This document shows, piece after piece, positions 16,778-26,728 of a stretch of DNA of 64,000 bases. Below the pieces are notes generated by a model. That model made no database searches. It was not told the DNA's origin and saw nothing but the letters and a program-made list of their open reading frames with translations. Positions within the stretch are counted from its first letter, which is position 1. Each line of letters starts with the position of its first letter. The stretch is from Bdellovibrionaceae bacterium UBA3535 (GTDB lineage Bacteria > Bdellovibrionota > Bdellovibrionia > Bdellovibrionales > UBA840): assembly GCA_002376845.1 (NCBI GenBank), contig DFOS01000012.1, forward strand, positions 149,044 through 213,043, given 5' to 3'. Position numbers and translations under genes: made by a program.

Positions 16778-17455
16778 TTGCTAAACATACTTGCTGTTTT
16801 CCTCACTTATTCGCAGCTTTTTGCCTCAGGAATTGTGAGCCTGGATCCCAGTACAACGGAGTTACTATTTGCCGTTGGTTTGGGAAAAGAAATTGTAGCC
16901 AGAGATGCTGCCAGCAATTATCCTGCCGCCGTCAAAAGCAAAACCATCATTGCCCACCACCTGAGGGTGGACCGCGAAAAATTGATACAATTAAAACCCG
17001 ATGTAATTGTCTCACTAGATTATCAATACCAAGGCCTGGATAAGCGAATCCAACATATAAAACTACAAAATAGGAAATTAGAGGATTTAACGAAAAACAT
17101 TGCTCTTTTAAAAAAGCATTTTCCACAAATAGCAATGGTTACTCCAAGCCAGATCAACAAACAGCCAAAGCTAGTGGGTAAAAGTTTTATCCTCTACGCC
17201 GACAAAGACCAAAGAATCGCCGTCGGCAAGGACTCCTTTATTAGCGAGGCACTAGAAAAATGCGGCTTAAAAAACAAGATTCGACAAAAAGGCTACCCGA
17301 AACTAAGCCGCGAAAGTCTTTCACAAATGCAAGCAGACTTTAATTGGGTATTGGGTCACAAAAAACAAGACTTAAATGCAGATATCTATAGTCGGCTTAC
17401 GCCGCGTTTTATGCGCGCGATCCAACAACTATGTGAAAGTCTAGCACAAGAATAA
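16778..17455 (+). CDS. Periplasmic substrate-binding protein, BtuF/HmuT type (short)
   Basis: 225 residues starting at TTG 16778 with GGGAG 7 bases upstream. A short signal peptide (LAVFLTYSQLFASG) is followed by the start of a class III helical-backbone binding protein: VSLDPSTTELLFAVGLGKEIVARD and LKPDVIVSLDYQYQ are typical of proteins that carry cobalamin, haem or siderophores to ABC importers. It is shorter than BtuF (about 260), and the C-terminal lobe is small. No permease or ATPase gene is nearby, so it either serves a transporter encoded elsewhere or has another role. The substrate cannot be told. Confidence 0.75.
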   Translation: MLNILAVFLTYSQLFASGIVSLDPSTTELLFAVGLGKEIVARDAASNYPAAVKSKTIIAHHLRVDREKLIQLKPDVIVSLDYQYQGLDKRIQHIKLQNRKLEDLTKNIALLKKHFPQIAMVTPSQINKQPKLVGKSFILYADKDQRIAVGKDSFISEALEKCGLKNKIRQKGYPKLSRESLSQMQADFNWVLGHKKQDLNADIYSRLTPRFMRAIQQLCESLAQE

Positions 17456-17511
17456 ACCCCGCATATTTCCCAACTTATTGTCCTAAAATGATTCATTTTT
17501 ACTATTCCTTT

Positions 17512-17524
17512 CCGATATAATATT
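17512..17524 (+). promoter_or_regulatory. Second copy of CCGATATAATATT, upstream of moxR
   Basis: Identical to the block at 2107-2119 and again ending just before a GGAGG-type ribosome binding site (12 bases before ATG 17537). TATAAT at 17516-17521 is a perfect -10. A transcript starting from it would have a very short leader. Confidence 0.35.
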
Positions 17525-17536
17525 TGCGGAGGTCGT

Positions 17537-18475
17537 ATGTCAGAAGCCACAAAAAAACTTGAGAACCTACAAGCACATACTCAAAACATCCTCAACAAAG
17601 CCAATGAAGTGATTATCGGCAAAGAAGAAGAAATTCGACTTTGCATGATAAGCATTCTTGCCAAAGGGCATGTGCTACTAGAGGGTGCTCCCGGACTAGG
17701 TAAAACAAGCCTCATTAAAACCTTGGCAAAATTACTAGGATTGAAAAATAACCGCATCCAATTCACTAACGATATGCTGCCAGCCGACATTCTTGGTTCG
17801 AATATTTATAATAAAAGCTTGGCAAAATTTGAGTTTCACCCTGGTCCTATCTTTGCACACTTTGTATTGGCGGATGAAATCAACCGCGCTACGCCAAAAA
17901 CACAAAGCGCCTGCCTGCAAGCTATGGAAGAGCACCGTGTGAATATGGATGGGTTCATGCATGAGCTGCCTCTGCCGTTTTTTCTTTTTGCCACACAAAA
18001 TCCAAGCGACAATGTGGGCACCTTCCCTCTGCCTGAGTCACAACTAGATCGTTTTTTGATGCGTATTGAGATGAAAACACCATCTCGAGAGGCCGAAAAA
18101 AAGATCCTTAAGGGAGAAGACCGAAACTTAATGATAGAAAAACTAAATCCTTTGATCTCTAGTGACGAATTAAAAAACCTGCAAGATTCGATAGAACGCA
18201 TTCATGTCTCCGATATGATTTTGGATTATTTACTTGATCTTGTCAGCCAGAGTCGAACCCTTGCCGAGGGCCTATCCCCTAGAGCTAGCCAGGACTTTCT
18301 AAAAGCAGCTAAAGCCAATGCATTCATTGATGGCAGAGACTTTGTGATTCCTGAAGACCTGCAAAGAGTTGGTGTTGCAGTGATGAACCACCGACTGGGC
18401 AAGAAAAACTCTAGTGATCTGATTGGCGATCAAGATTTAGCATTACAAATCATTGAAAGCACAACAGTAGCATGA
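17537..18475 (+). CDS. MoxR-family AAA+ ATPase
   Basis: 312 residues, the family's usual size. Walker A GAPGLGKT is at about residues 50-57, Walker B FVLADEINRATPKTQSA about 113, sensor 1 FFLFATQNP about 150, and the arginine-finger/sensor 2 region LSPRASQDF near residue 250. MoxR ATPases act as chaperones for VWA or DUF58 proteins and for metal-cofactor or envelope assembly. The GGAGG before ATG 17537 is strong. The next gene overlaps its stop (ATGA) and encodes DUF58, followed by a transglutaminase: a widespread three-gene set. Confidence 0.94.
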   Translation: MSEATKKLENLQAHTQNILNKANEVIIGKEEEIRLCMISILAKGHVLLEGAPGLGKTSLIKTLAKLLGLKNNRIQFTNDMLPADILGSNIYNKSLAKFEFHPGPIFAHFVLADEINRATPKTQSACLQAMEEHRVNMDGFMHELPLPFFLFATQNPSDNVGTFPLPESQLDRFLMRIEMKTPSREAEKKILKGEDRNLMIEKLNPLISSDELKNLQDSIERIHVSDMILDYLLDLVSQSRTLAEGLSPRASQDFLKAAKANAFIDGRDFVIPEDLQRVGVAVMNHRLGKKNSSDLIGDQDLALQIIESTTVA

Positions 18476-19380
18476 TGAAAGATAAAAAAACTTATATCAT
18501 TCCCAATTGGTATGGGCTAATTTTTGGCGTTTCCATCTTAGCAGCCATTTTACTAGGCGCCACCTATTCGAACAATCTTGTATTTGCTGTTGCTTTTTTC
18601 ATGCTGGCCTTATTCCTACTCGGAATGGTGCAAGCAAATGCCAATTTAAAAGATCTAGATATCGAAAAAATCCATTTTAGCTTGGCAGAGGAAAATGCCA
18701 CTGGCAGCGGAAGAATTTGGTTGAAAAATAATAGCAATGAAGATCACTACCAAATAATGGTAAAAATACCCGAAATAAAGGAAGATTTTTTTTTCACAGT
18801 ATCTCACTGCGAGAAAAAAAGTTCTTGCATAGAAAACTTTACTTTTCCTAGTCTTGAGATAGGCATTAAAAACATAAAGCAAATAAAAATTGCCTCCGTG
18901 TTTCCATTCGGAATGTTTTATGTTTGGCGAAATTTCTCTATCACTTCAAAACAAGTTACCTACCCGAAGGCAGAAGGCGATCTGGCTTTGCCAAAAAATC
19001 TTGAACTTGGCGAATCCTATATATCTGACTTTGGTCTTCAGGGAGAAGATTTTTCGGAACACCGAAAATTTCTACCAGGTGATAATTTTCGACATGTCGA
19101 CTGGAAAGCCTATGCAAAGGGGCGCCCCATGCTAGTCAAAAAATTCGATGATGGAGAAACCAGTAATTTTATTTTAGATCTTCAGCACACCTCTGGTGAC
19201 TGGATGAAAAGACTCCGCCAGCTTTCTAAATGGGTACATGAATGTGAAGCACAAAAGCATGCATATAGCATCCGTCTTGGTCAAGAAAAGCAGCTTAGTA
19301 TGGGGCACGGACAGCTGCACAAAATGCAATGCTTGGAACAACTTGCTAAGCTAGGGGAAGAATATGCTCGAAGCTCCTAG
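18472..19380 (+). CDS. DUF58 protein
   Basis: 302 residues. Two N-terminal membrane helices (about residues 13-50) are followed by a cytoplasmic beta-rich domain and the DUF58 signature, here GDNFRHVDWKAYAKG (about residue 202) with LVKKFDDGE. DUF58 proteins are thought to be VWA-like partners of MoxR; this one is short and lacks a clear MIDAS. It overlaps moxR by 4 bases and the transglutaminase gene by 17, so translation of all three is linked. The cellular role of this set is not firmly known; envelope maturation is a common suggestion. Confidence 0.9.
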   Translation: MMKDKKTYIIPNWYGLIFGVSILAAILLGATYSNNLVFAVAFFMLALFLLGMVQANANLKDLDIEKIHFSLAEENATGSGRIWLKNNSNEDHYQIMVKIPEIKEDFFFTVSHCEKKSSCIENFTFPSLEIGIKNIKQIKIASVFPFGMFYVWRNFSITSKQVTYPKAEGDLALPKNLELGESYISDFGLQGEDFSEHRKFLPGDNFRHVDWKAYAKGRPMLVKKFDDGETSNFILDLQHTSGDWMKRLRQLSKWVHECEAQKHAYSIRLGQEKQLSMGHGQLHKMQCLEQLAKLGEEYARSS

Positions 19381-21358
19381 CCGAAAATTCAATCTCAGTT
19401 TATTAGGCTTGGCATTGCTAAACATGATTCCTCATCTAGGAATCCATGCATGGGTGATTTTTCTAGTAGGCATACCTATGATTGTATGGCGTTTTGCCTA
19501 TGAACACCAAAAAGTACCTCTACCATCAACGCTCGTAAAGGTTCTATTAATAAGCTATTCCATATTTATCGTGCAGCAATCTTATACTGGACTTAGTGGT
19601 GTAGAATCAGCAACCGGCTTGTTAATCTCTGCCATAAGTTTGAAGCTACTAGATAGTGTGCGCTACCGAGATGCCATGGTAGTACTGTATACAAGCTTTT
19701 TTGTCTTAATGTCGAGCTTTCTAGAGCAGCAGAATTTAGCCATCACCCTTTTTGCTGCCCTTGATCTTATTTTAATCACCGCGCTCTTATTTCAGTTGCA
19801 TAAAGGCAAAGATATGAATTTTGATTTATGGACCATTATAAAAATTGGTGGCCGCCTTGTTGCAGCAACACTTCCCTTGCTCATTATTTTGTTTGTAATC
19901 TTTCCGCGATTTTCAGGTAGCCTATTAAATTTCAACCAAAAGAACGTCGGCAGCTCAGGCTTTTCTGATAAAATGGAACCCGGCAGTATTGATCAACTCG
20001 TTCTTTCTGATGAAGTCGCCTTTCGCGTGGAATTTGAGGACTTTCCGCCGCCGCAAGATCAACTCTACTGGCGAGGCTCAACTTTTGCTATTAACAATGG
20101 CCTAGAATGGAAGAAGCTAGATACCTACGAAAAAATCCAAACTCGCAACCAAGACTTAAAGGGTGATTACGTTTATGAAGTCATACTACATGAGGACTAT
20201 GGTAAGTGGATATTTGCTCTGGATTACCCAAGCCGCATACAACTACCCAGCTGGCGAATGAATCGGCACTTGCGTGCTGCTGCAGATAAAACCTATCGGT
20301 TTAAAGAGCCAATTGGTCAAAAAACACTTTACCGCGGCGCCTCGGACCTAATTTTTACACAAAGTATAGAAGATCTGTCCGTCTATCTACAAATGCCAGA
20401 ATCTGTACCCGAAGAGATTCAAGATTTGGTTAGAACCTGGAAAAATGAGTCGGAGGATGTTGAGACTTATGCCAAAAAGATCTATCAATATTATGCAAAG
20501 GACTTTCGTTACACTTTGGAGCCAGGCTCCATGGGCGAGAATAGCATGGCCACCTTTTTACTCGAAAAAAAGCAGGGGTTTTGCGAGCATTTTGCCACCA
20601 GCTTTGCCTACCTAATGCGAGCAGCAGGTTATCCCTCGCGTGTGGTCGCCGGCTTCCAAGGTGGTAGGAAAAACAAACTCTCGGATTATTTTATCGTGAG
20701 CAATCGAGACGCCCACGCATGGGCTGAGGTATATAATGAAGCAAAAGGCCGGTGGCAGCGCTTCGACCCGACTAGCGTTGTAGCGCCCCTGCGTTTGGAG
20801 CTCGGTGGTGCCGTTTACTTTACCCTATCAGAGGAAGAACGTGACCGAGCCACAAGTGTAGATGAGGCTTTAAAATACTATCAGAACAACTTTCTTGTTC
20901 GCTACTTCGACAATTTCTCATTGGCCATTGATTTTGTGCAACAGGAATGGAACCAATTTCTTTTAGACTATGATTATCGGAGGCAAAAAGAGCTCTTGCG
21001 CAAACTAGGCTTAGATGAAGTAAGCAAAGGCCGCTTGTTCTTGTACTCGGTACTTGTGGCTATTTTATTCTTTATTGTCTATCGCTACCGAAAACTACGA
21101 AGTCTACGCCTTAAACAGTCAAAGGCGCAGCAAATTTACCAGAAGCTACAAAAACACTTAGCCAAAAAGGACATTGTAAAGATGGCACATGAGGGCCCGC
21201 AAACCTATCTTGAACGCGCGCAAAAACAACTACCCGACAAAGCAGAAATCATTGAGCAATTTCAGCTATTGTATTTACATCAAGAATATGGCCCAGAAGC
21301 CGAGAACGATCAGCGGCTTACACGGCTGCAACAAGCCTACAAAGAGATTAAATCGTAA
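19364..21358 (+). CDS. TgpA-type membrane transglutaminase-like protein
   Basis: 664 residues. Several N-terminal membrane helices (about residues 5-195) precede a periplasmic transglutaminase-like domain with a complete triad: Cys near 407 (KQGFCEHFA), His near 450 (RDAHAWAEV) and Asp near 467 (FDPTS). One more helix at about 557-577 is followed by a cytoplasmic tail. This is the architecture of TgpA of Pseudomonas (DUF3488 plus transglutaminase core plus DUF4129-like tail). Such enzymes may crosslink or cleave periplasmic proteins. It is the last gene of the MoxR operon. Confidence 0.9.
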   Translation: MLEAPSRKFNLSLLGLALLNMIPHLGIHAWVIFLVGIPMIVWRFAYEHQKVPLPSTLVKVLLISYSIFIVQQSYTGLSGVESATGLLISAISLKLLDSVRYRDAMVVLYTSFFVLMSSFLEQQNLAITLFAALDLILITALLFQLHKGKDMNFDLWTIIKIGGRLVAATLPLLIILFVIFPRFSGSLLNFNQKNVGSSGFSDKMEPGSIDQLVLSDEVAFRVEFEDFPPPQDQLYWRGSTFAINNGLEWKKLDTYEKIQTRNQDLKGDYVYEVILHEDYGKWIFALDYPSRIQLPSWRMNRHLRAAADKTYRFKEPIGQKTLYRGASDLIFTQSIEDLSVYLQMPESVPEEIQDLVRTWKNESEDVETYAKKIYQYYAKDFRYTLEPGSMGENSMATFLLEKKQGFCEHFATSFAYLMRAAGYPSRVVAGFQGGRKNKLSDYFIVSNRDAHAWAEVYNEAKGRWQRFDPTSVVAPLRLELGGAVYFTLSEEERDRATSVDEALKYYQNNFLVRYFDNFSLAIDFVQQEWNQFLLDYDYRRQKELLRKLGLDEVSKGRLFLYSVLVAILFFIVYRYRKLRSLRLKQSKAQQIYQKLQKHLAKKDIVKMAHEGPQTYLERAQKQLPDKAEIIEQFQLLYLHQEYGPEAENDQRLTRLQQAYKEIKS

Positions 21359-21411
21359 TAGACCCTGCTATTCTCAAGGGCGCAACTACTTCTCTCAAGC
21401 AATGGGACGAA

Positions 21412-22023
21412 TTAATCATTCAATTGCGAATACTTTTTGTACTTGCTCTTTGCCGCTTTTTCTTCTGACTCCCATTTCTTTAACTCTTTCTCATAGGAAG
21501 ACTTTTTAGCAAGCCAATCTTTTCTTTCTTTACTCGCTTCACTTTCTTTAGAATTAATAACGCCTTTAAGATCTTGAATTTTTGCCTGTTGCTGATCCCA
21601 TTCATTTAACTCATTTTTAATCTCATTAACTTTCACATTATAAGCCGAGATATTACGCTTACGCTTTTCTTGGTTTTGCTGAATCAAATTCATTTTTTCG
21701 CGCAAGGCTTGTAACTGCTTTTCTTCTGCAGAAACCTTTTGCTCCTCGTCTTGAATCAAGCTTTTTAGTTTCTGCTCTTGCTTCACCAAGGTCTGCTTGT
21801 TTTGTTCTGAATTTACCACTTGATCTTCTAAGTCCTTCTTATTTTTCTCTAAGGTCTTTAGAACTCGATCAATCTCTTCTATATTTGATGCAACAATTTT
21901 TAAGTTTTTCTCATACTCTATACGATTGCTCTCAGCATTTTCCATATTTTGTTGCAGACGACTCATTTGCTCATCCGTTGTGGTTTGTGAAAATGCCAAC
22001 TGTATCATCATAAAAAGTATCAT
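21412..22023 (-). CDS. Small exported coiled-coil protein, last gene of the gliding-type operon
   Basis: 203 residues. A short signal peptide (LFMMIQLAFSQ) is followed almost entirely by charged heptad-like sequence rich in Glu, Lys and Gln (about residues 20-195), predicting a long periplasmic coiled coil. Strong AGGAG precedes ATG 22023. It is 9 bases after the stop of the TPR gene upstream, so it belongs to the same operon. No family is recognised; a spacer or scaffold across the periplasm is a reasonable guess. Confidence 0.7.
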   Translation of the reverse strand: MILFMMIQLAFSQTTTDEQMSRLQQNMENAESNRIEYEKNLKIVASNIEEIDRVLKTLEKNKKDLEDQVVNSEQNKQTLVKQEQKLKSLIQDEEQKVSAEEKQLQALREKMNLIQQNQEKRKRNISAYNVKVNEIKNELNEWDQQQAKIQDLKGVINSKESEASKERKDWLAKKSSYEKELKKWESEEKAAKSKYKKYSQLND

Positions 22024-22032
22024 AGCGATCTC

Positions 22033-24450
22033 CTATCTTTTGGGGCAGTTTGATTTTAATGTAGAACGATAATATCCTACTTCATCCTGCCAAAATTCTC
22101 CATCATAGTTCCATTTTAAGTCTTTAGTTTGTGGTTTCGCTGAGGCCGGCAATCTCTTGGCCTCCAAATCTCTACCCGCTACATGAAAACGAATATTTTC
22201 CCCAGCTCCAGCAAAAACCTCATATCTAAGGAATTCATTATTACGAAACAAGGACTTTAGAGCAGCTTGCATTTCTGCCAACTCATCCCGTATCAAGTCA
22301 CCAGCTTCTAGTTGCTTTTGCCGTTTTATTTTATCTAGTTCCGCAAAAGCTCTAGATTGTATAGTTTTGTACATATCAATTGATTCTTTTAGAATATCCT
22401 TCTTGAAGAGATAAAAAGACTGCATTGCACTAGCATATTCTAAAGCCTGGCTCCACTGAATAAGATTTTTGTAGTACTTCTTATTAGTTTCAGCCAATTT
22501 TACTTTGGCTTTGTACTCTTTAATGCGCTTCTCATTTTTCTTCATGGCTGTTGAAAGACGTCTTGCATCTCTTTTAACAAAGTTTTTTATGAATTTATAT
22601 TGCTCTTTTTCTTCATAAATTCTGTTGATATGCTCTTGTCGATTTAAAAACGCTTTTTTTCGAACTGCATTACGAATGATTTTATCGTCTAAGCCGCGTA
22701 CATTGCCCTTACCTTGCTTTAAAAAAGTTTTTGCAGTTTTGTAGTTTTCCGACTTGCTTTTATATTTGTTTTGGTAAGTTTGAATTTGCCCCAACATTCC
22801 ACGATACTGTTCTTCCAAATTACTCAAGCTACGGTAAGCATCACCATAATGACAGAGATTTAGGTAACCAATACTGCGAATGGCAAATGTCTCAGGCTGA
22901 AAGACCTTTTTAAAAAAAGGTGTATGCAAGGAATGCATATTGCCTATTGCCCCTGGTTCGTCTCCATTTATTAGTTGCGCCCAGCCCAACTCTTTTAAGG
23001 AGTCCATCCATAATGTGTGAGAACGATCGATTTCGCGATAGTGCTTAATCGATTCGTTCATCTTCTTATTTTGAAATGCATAACGAGCTAAATTCAGCTT
23101 AGTAAGACCGTAAACATTATCTTTTTTTAATCTATTATCCTCTAGATATGCTAATAATTTTCTTTGCCGACTTAAGGACGCAGAAGGATTACCCAATAGA
23201 TGCTCGCTAATGGCTGCTGCATACTGAGCTTTTGGGTAGTACTTCTTATCTTGCTGAACCTTTACAGCATACTCTAAAGCTTTAGCAAAGTTTTTGGTTC
23301 TTAGCATAGCCTTGGTAATATAGTAGTAAAAGGCATTCTCATTCATCTCTTGCACACCCTTTGTAGGACGGCTTAAGAATCTCTTGCCTACCGTTATCTC
23401 ATGCTCATAAGGCAAATCCTTAACTAGTAAATTGAATGCATCTTTACGAGCTTCCAAGGACATGCTTTCATTGTTGATAACATCCAATAGATTCTCTACG
23501 GATGCATGAAAAAATCCCATTTTGTGATTGCATTTCGCCATGCGGAAAGATGAAGTCTTTTCTACCACTTTATTTTTTGAGTTTACAAGAGGGTAGTATA
23601 GGCCAACAGCTGAATGACAGGAGTTTTGATCATCTAATATTAATGCTTGCAGCAAACGCTCTTCTTCTTCTGATAGGATGTCCAGCGCGAGCTCTTGAAC
23701 TTCCACTCCTTTACGCGTAGCCCAAACAATATTTTCGATAATATCTTTTTTCAAACCCAATGCTTTTAAGGTTTTAAGCTCTTGTTTTACGTAATTCACT
23801 GGCTCTAACTGATATGTTAACCATGAATCCAATTCTTTTTGACTGTACATATTCGGTGTATTCAGTTTTTGAATTTTTTGTTCTGCAAGATTTACTTTTG
23901 TTGTATTTGCCAAGAAATCATTTGCCGATATGCGCGCCTCTCTTCCAATGTTTAGCTTTGGAATATCTTTAATTTTGATTTCAACTATTTTGTTTTTTTC
24001 TTTCTTTTTTTCTACCAAATCCATATAGGCTACACCAGCCTGATCTTTTGGTAGCTTGGGATCGGCTGGACGTGCCTGCTCCACCACTTTTGTCGCCGCT
24101 GCATTCGCCCAATCTTGCGCTGCCCTGTTAAGCTCCTCCAATTGCTTATCATTTTCAGTATCGACAAAACTAGGAAGCGTGTCTCTTAGCTTTTTTACCT
24201 CTGCTTGCTTCTTCTCCTCAGCAGCTTTTTTCTCGGCAATTCTCTTTTGCACAATTTCTTCAGTTTTGTCCACTCCCAAAAAGACTCGTACCTTTTTCTC
24301 CACTTCAGCTTTTAGACTTAGCCATTTTTGGTAGGTAGACAATTCATTTTGCTCTACTTTCTTAGTTCTATATCCCATGCCATCTTCGACCATTTTGGCC
24401 GCAGTCGGCATGCTTAGAAATAATGTGAGAACAAATATTAAACTTCTCAT
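22033..24450 (-). CDS. Large exported TPR-type helical protein in the gliding-type operon
   Basis: 805 residues with a signal peptide (FVLTLFLSMPTAAK). The sequence is almost wholly helical: a Lys/Glu-rich coiled region (about 45-150), TPR-like repeats through the middle (for example YYITKAMLRTKNFAKALEYA and RYAFQNKKMNESIKHYREID), and a long coiled coil around residues 560-700. The C-terminus ends in a compact segment with a Cys (LKSNCPKR). It overlaps the barrel gene upstream by 4 bases. Myxococcus Glt clusters also encode large periplasmic TPR proteins, but a one-to-one match cannot be claimed from reading alone. Confidence 0.7.
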   Translation of the reverse strand: MRSLIFVLTLFLSMPTAAKMVEDGMGYRTKKVEQNELSTYQKWLSLKAEVEKKVRVFLGVDKTEEIVQKRIAEKKAAEEKKQAEVKKLRDTLPSFVDTENDKQLEELNRAAQDWANAAATKVVEQARPADPKLPKDQAGVAYMDLVEKKKEKNKIVEIKIKDIPKLNIGREARISANDFLANTTKVNLAEQKIQKLNTPNMYSQKELDSWLTYQLEPVNYVKQELKTLKALGLKKDIIENIVWATRKGVEVQELALDILSEEEERLLQALILDDQNSCHSAVGLYYPLVNSKNKVVEKTSSFRMAKCNHKMGFFHASVENLLDVINNESMSLEARKDAFNLLVKDLPYEHEITVGKRFLSRPTKGVQEMNENAFYYYITKAMLRTKNFAKALEYAVKVQQDKKYYPKAQYAAAISEHLLGNPSASLSRQRKLLAYLEDNRLKKDNVYGLTKLNLARYAFQNKKMNESIKHYREIDRSHTLWMDSLKELGWAQLINGDEPGAIGNMHSLHTPFFKKVFQPETFAIRSIGYLNLCHYGDAYRSLSNLEEQYRGMLGQIQTYQNKYKSKSENYKTAKTFLKQGKGNVRGLDDKIIRNAVRKKAFLNRQEHINRIYEEKEQYKFIKNFVKRDARRLSTAMKKNEKRIKEYKAKVKLAETNKKYYKNLIQWSQALEYASAMQSFYLFKKDILKESIDMYKTIQSRAFAELDKIKRQKQLEAGDLIRDELAEMQAALKSLFRNNEFLRYEVFAGAGENIRFHVAGRDLEAKRLPASAKPQTKDLKWNYDGEFWQDEVGYYRSTLKSNCPKR

Positions 24451-25259
24451 TTTTTACCCTTTTTATTTAGCTTTTTTTCGGCTTCTTTTTTTGCCCCCAA
24501 TACATCGAAGTAGTATGTTAAGCCTAATTGCCAAGTGGTCACCAAGCGATCCGAATCACCCTGTGAAGAACCATCGCTATACTTATAGCGGTCTTCCGTA
24601 TAAGCGCGGTTTTTCATATCCAAACGAATGGCCCAACCGTTAGCAAAAAAGAAGTGCTGTGATACATCCAAAGAAAATGTAACGGTAGACTCATCTAATT
24701 CTCCGTTATCCAATTGCGGTAGATAATTGGTCATACCAATACCTGGAGAAATGGCCAAATCAAAATAAATAATATTCGAATCCAGCACACTCATCTTTCC
24801 GTAAATGGGAACGTAGTTGTAATTGAAACCATAGTAGGTATCTAGCAAAGCAAAATTTGGCGTAGTACCACCGAACTGCCCACGAAAACGATCAATAATC
24901 TCTGAATCCTCAGAATTGAAATCTGTATAGGTAAATTCAGCACCATGAAATTCCGACCAGTAATAGGCAAAAGTAGCAGACAAACTACCAAAACTCTCCG
25001 TATAAGGATCATTACCTTGCAGACCAAACTGTAAGCTCACCCCTAGTCGACCTTTTTTAGAATACTTACGGTTTTGCACGACTTTAAATTCCGTATCCTG
25101 AGGCGTCCAATATTGCTTTTCTAGGTTCTGAATATCAATTTTACCGCTTTTCTTAGCAGCTTCTTTGGCTTTCTTTTGTACCCTTTTGTACTGCCCACTT
25201 TGTGCGTAGGCATGCCCAAAGGCAAAAACCGATAAAATAATTATGTATATTGCTCGCAT
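24447..25259 (-). CDS. Outer-membrane beta-barrel protein of the gliding-type operon
   Basis: 270 residues. After a signal peptide (IILSVFAFGHAYAQ) and a basic stretch, residues about 70-255 are amphipathic strands rich in Tyr, Phe and Asp with short turns (GVSLQFGLQGNDPYTESF, ATFAYYWSEFHGAEFTY, TTWQLGLTYYFDVLG). A Lys-rich tail follows the last strand. AAGGGGGG before ATG 25259 is a strong ribosome binding site. Myxococcus gliding complexes include OM barrels such as GltA, GltB and CglE; this could be the equivalent surface pore or anchor, but the exact orthologue is uncertain. Confidence 0.7.
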   Translation of the reverse strand: MRAIYIIILSVFAFGHAYAQSGQYKRVQKKAKEAAKKSGKIDIQNLEKQYWTPQDTEFKVVQNRKYSKKGRLGVSLQFGLQGNDPYTESFGSLSATFAYYWSEFHGAEFTYTDFNSEDSEIIDRFRGQFGGTTPNFALLDTYYGFNYNYVPIYGKMSVLDSNIIYFDLAISPGIGMTNYLPQLDNGELDESTVTFSLDVSQHFFFANGWAIRLDMKNRAYTEDRYKYSDGSSQGDSDRLVTTWQLGLTYYFDVLGAKKEAEKKLNKKGKK

Positions 25260-25295
25260 AATACCCCCCCTTAGTTGGTATTTAGCAGAAGTATC

Positions 25296-26723
25296 TTAAT
25301 TAATGCTCTTAAATAAGAACGGATAAGATACTATGACAGAAGTTCCACCTTTAGGTTTGGGGAATTTCCATCCTGCTACGCGCCTCAATATACATGCCTC
25401 CACTTTGGCGTCGCTTAAACTTGATTTTGCTATTTTTTGTGTGCGTACTTGACCAGTTCCAGCAATGGTAAAACGTACCAATACTTTTCCATGCAGATCT
25501 GGATTTGCACTTAATTGCCTTTCATAACAGTAACGTATTTGTCCCAGCTTAGATTTAATATAAGCTGCGATAATTTCTTTTTCCAATCCACCATCAATAA
25601 TGGTTTCTTCCTCAACAATATCAACATTGGCTTGACCGATCCCCTTAGCCGTAAGTGCCGTTCCCTTTTTATAACCAGTATTGCCACCCGCTTTTCCGCT
25701 AGTTTTTACATTCGCCAACTTATAGTTCTTACCTGATAATTTGGTTTTATCAGCAATATTTTTAGAGCTACCAACACTGGCCAGAGCGCGTGCCGTATTG
25801 GCATTATCTGCTACCTTACCAATAGATTCTATCTTAATTGCATTTTGTGAAGAACGTTTGGCTATTTTAGCTACTAACGTTGATAAGCCTGCCTTTTTAA
25901 TATTTTTAATCACCTTCGTAGCCACTTGTTTCGTTGGCACTGGGGATGTATCAATCTTTTTTTCTAGCTTTTTAAACTTATTCTTAGTTAACTTTTGTGC
26001 GCTGGCCTGTATCTCTTTCATCATCTTTGCATCGTAGACCATGCGAACATACTGATTGTCTTTTGGCTCCTCGGGCTTTTCAAGTTTTAAAACAAATTGT
26101 AAGGTTACCAATAAGACAAAGAAACAGAACCCACCAATCAGTCCATTTTTTAATTCTGGATCATTAACCAAAGACAGATACGGTCTTTCACTCTTAAGCT
26201 GATTGGGCTTAAAGGTTAGTCGCTGCATCACACGGAAACGACCAATTTTTGTCTCTTTCCACTTTGTAGATTTAGGAGCATCAAATTCTTTTACCACCAC
26301 TCCTAAATTGAGTTCGTATTTTTCTTCTTTGCCCAGCATATGGGTTTCTAGAACTTGATCATTGGAATACAAAATCACTTGGTGGCAATTTGACTCTTGA
26401 TTTGGAATGTTCTTCTCAAAAAAATCTTCGTGCTCTTCACCTAAAAGTAATTTAATCAGATGCCCTTCCAGCTCTATAGTTTCTCCGCCAAGAATTTTTT
26501 GTTCTGCTGGCAAATCATCTGTAGCATCACAATTGATTAAATACCAATTAGGGTGCCTATACTCAATGATGGCGCTTACACCAGGAATATGGTCCTCGCC
26601 GACCACCATGTCCGCCAATCTTGAAGATCCAATCACAAAAGGCTTCGCTGGTTTACGCAACATTTTGGAGCGAACCATAGATCCTTTATGTAGATGTTGT
26701 ACTAATAATGGGCGAACCAACAT
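25296..26723 (-). CDS. FHA-like / TM / AgmX-TonB protein (GltG-like)
   Basis: 475 residues. Residues about 20-110 look like an FHA-type cytoplasmic domain (VIGSSRLADMVVGED, VSAIIEYRHPNWYLINCDA). A single helix (about 195-215, LIGGFCFFVLLVTLQFVL) is followed by a Lys/Ala-rich periplasmic linker, then a C-terminal AgmX/PglI TonB-like domain (about 375-475: AYIKSKLGQIRYCYERQL, GKVLVRFTIAGTGQV, CILRRVAGWKFPKP). This cytoplasm-membrane-periplasm layout is that of GltG of Myxococcus, which transmits motor movement to the outer envelope. GAGGT upstream of ATG 26723 supports the start. It is the strongest single marker that this operon is a gliding-type machine. Confidence 0.85.
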   Translation of the reverse strand: MLVRPLLVQHLHKGSMVRSKMLRKPAKPFVIGSSRLADMVVGEDHIPGVSAIIEYRHPNWYLINCDATDDLPAEQKILGGETIELEGHLIKLLLGEEHEDFFEKNIPNQESNCHQVILYSNDQVLETHMLGKEEKYELNLGVVVKEFDAPKSTKWKETKIGRFRVMQRLTFKPNQLKSERPYLSLVNDPELKNGLIGGFCFFVLLVTLQFVLKLEKPEEPKDNQYVRMVYDAKMMKEIQASAQKLTKNKFKKLEKKIDTSPVPTKQVATKVIKNIKKAGLSTLVAKIAKRSSQNAIKIESIGKVADNANTARALASVGSSKNIADKTKLSGKNYKLANVKTSGKAGGNTGYKKGTALTAKGIGQANVDIVEEETIIDGGLEKEIIAAYIKSKLGQIRYCYERQLSANPDLHGKVLVRFTIAGTGQVRTQKIAKSSLSDAKVEACILRRVAGWKFPKPKGGTSVIVSYPFLFKSIN

Positions 26724-26728
26724 TGTTT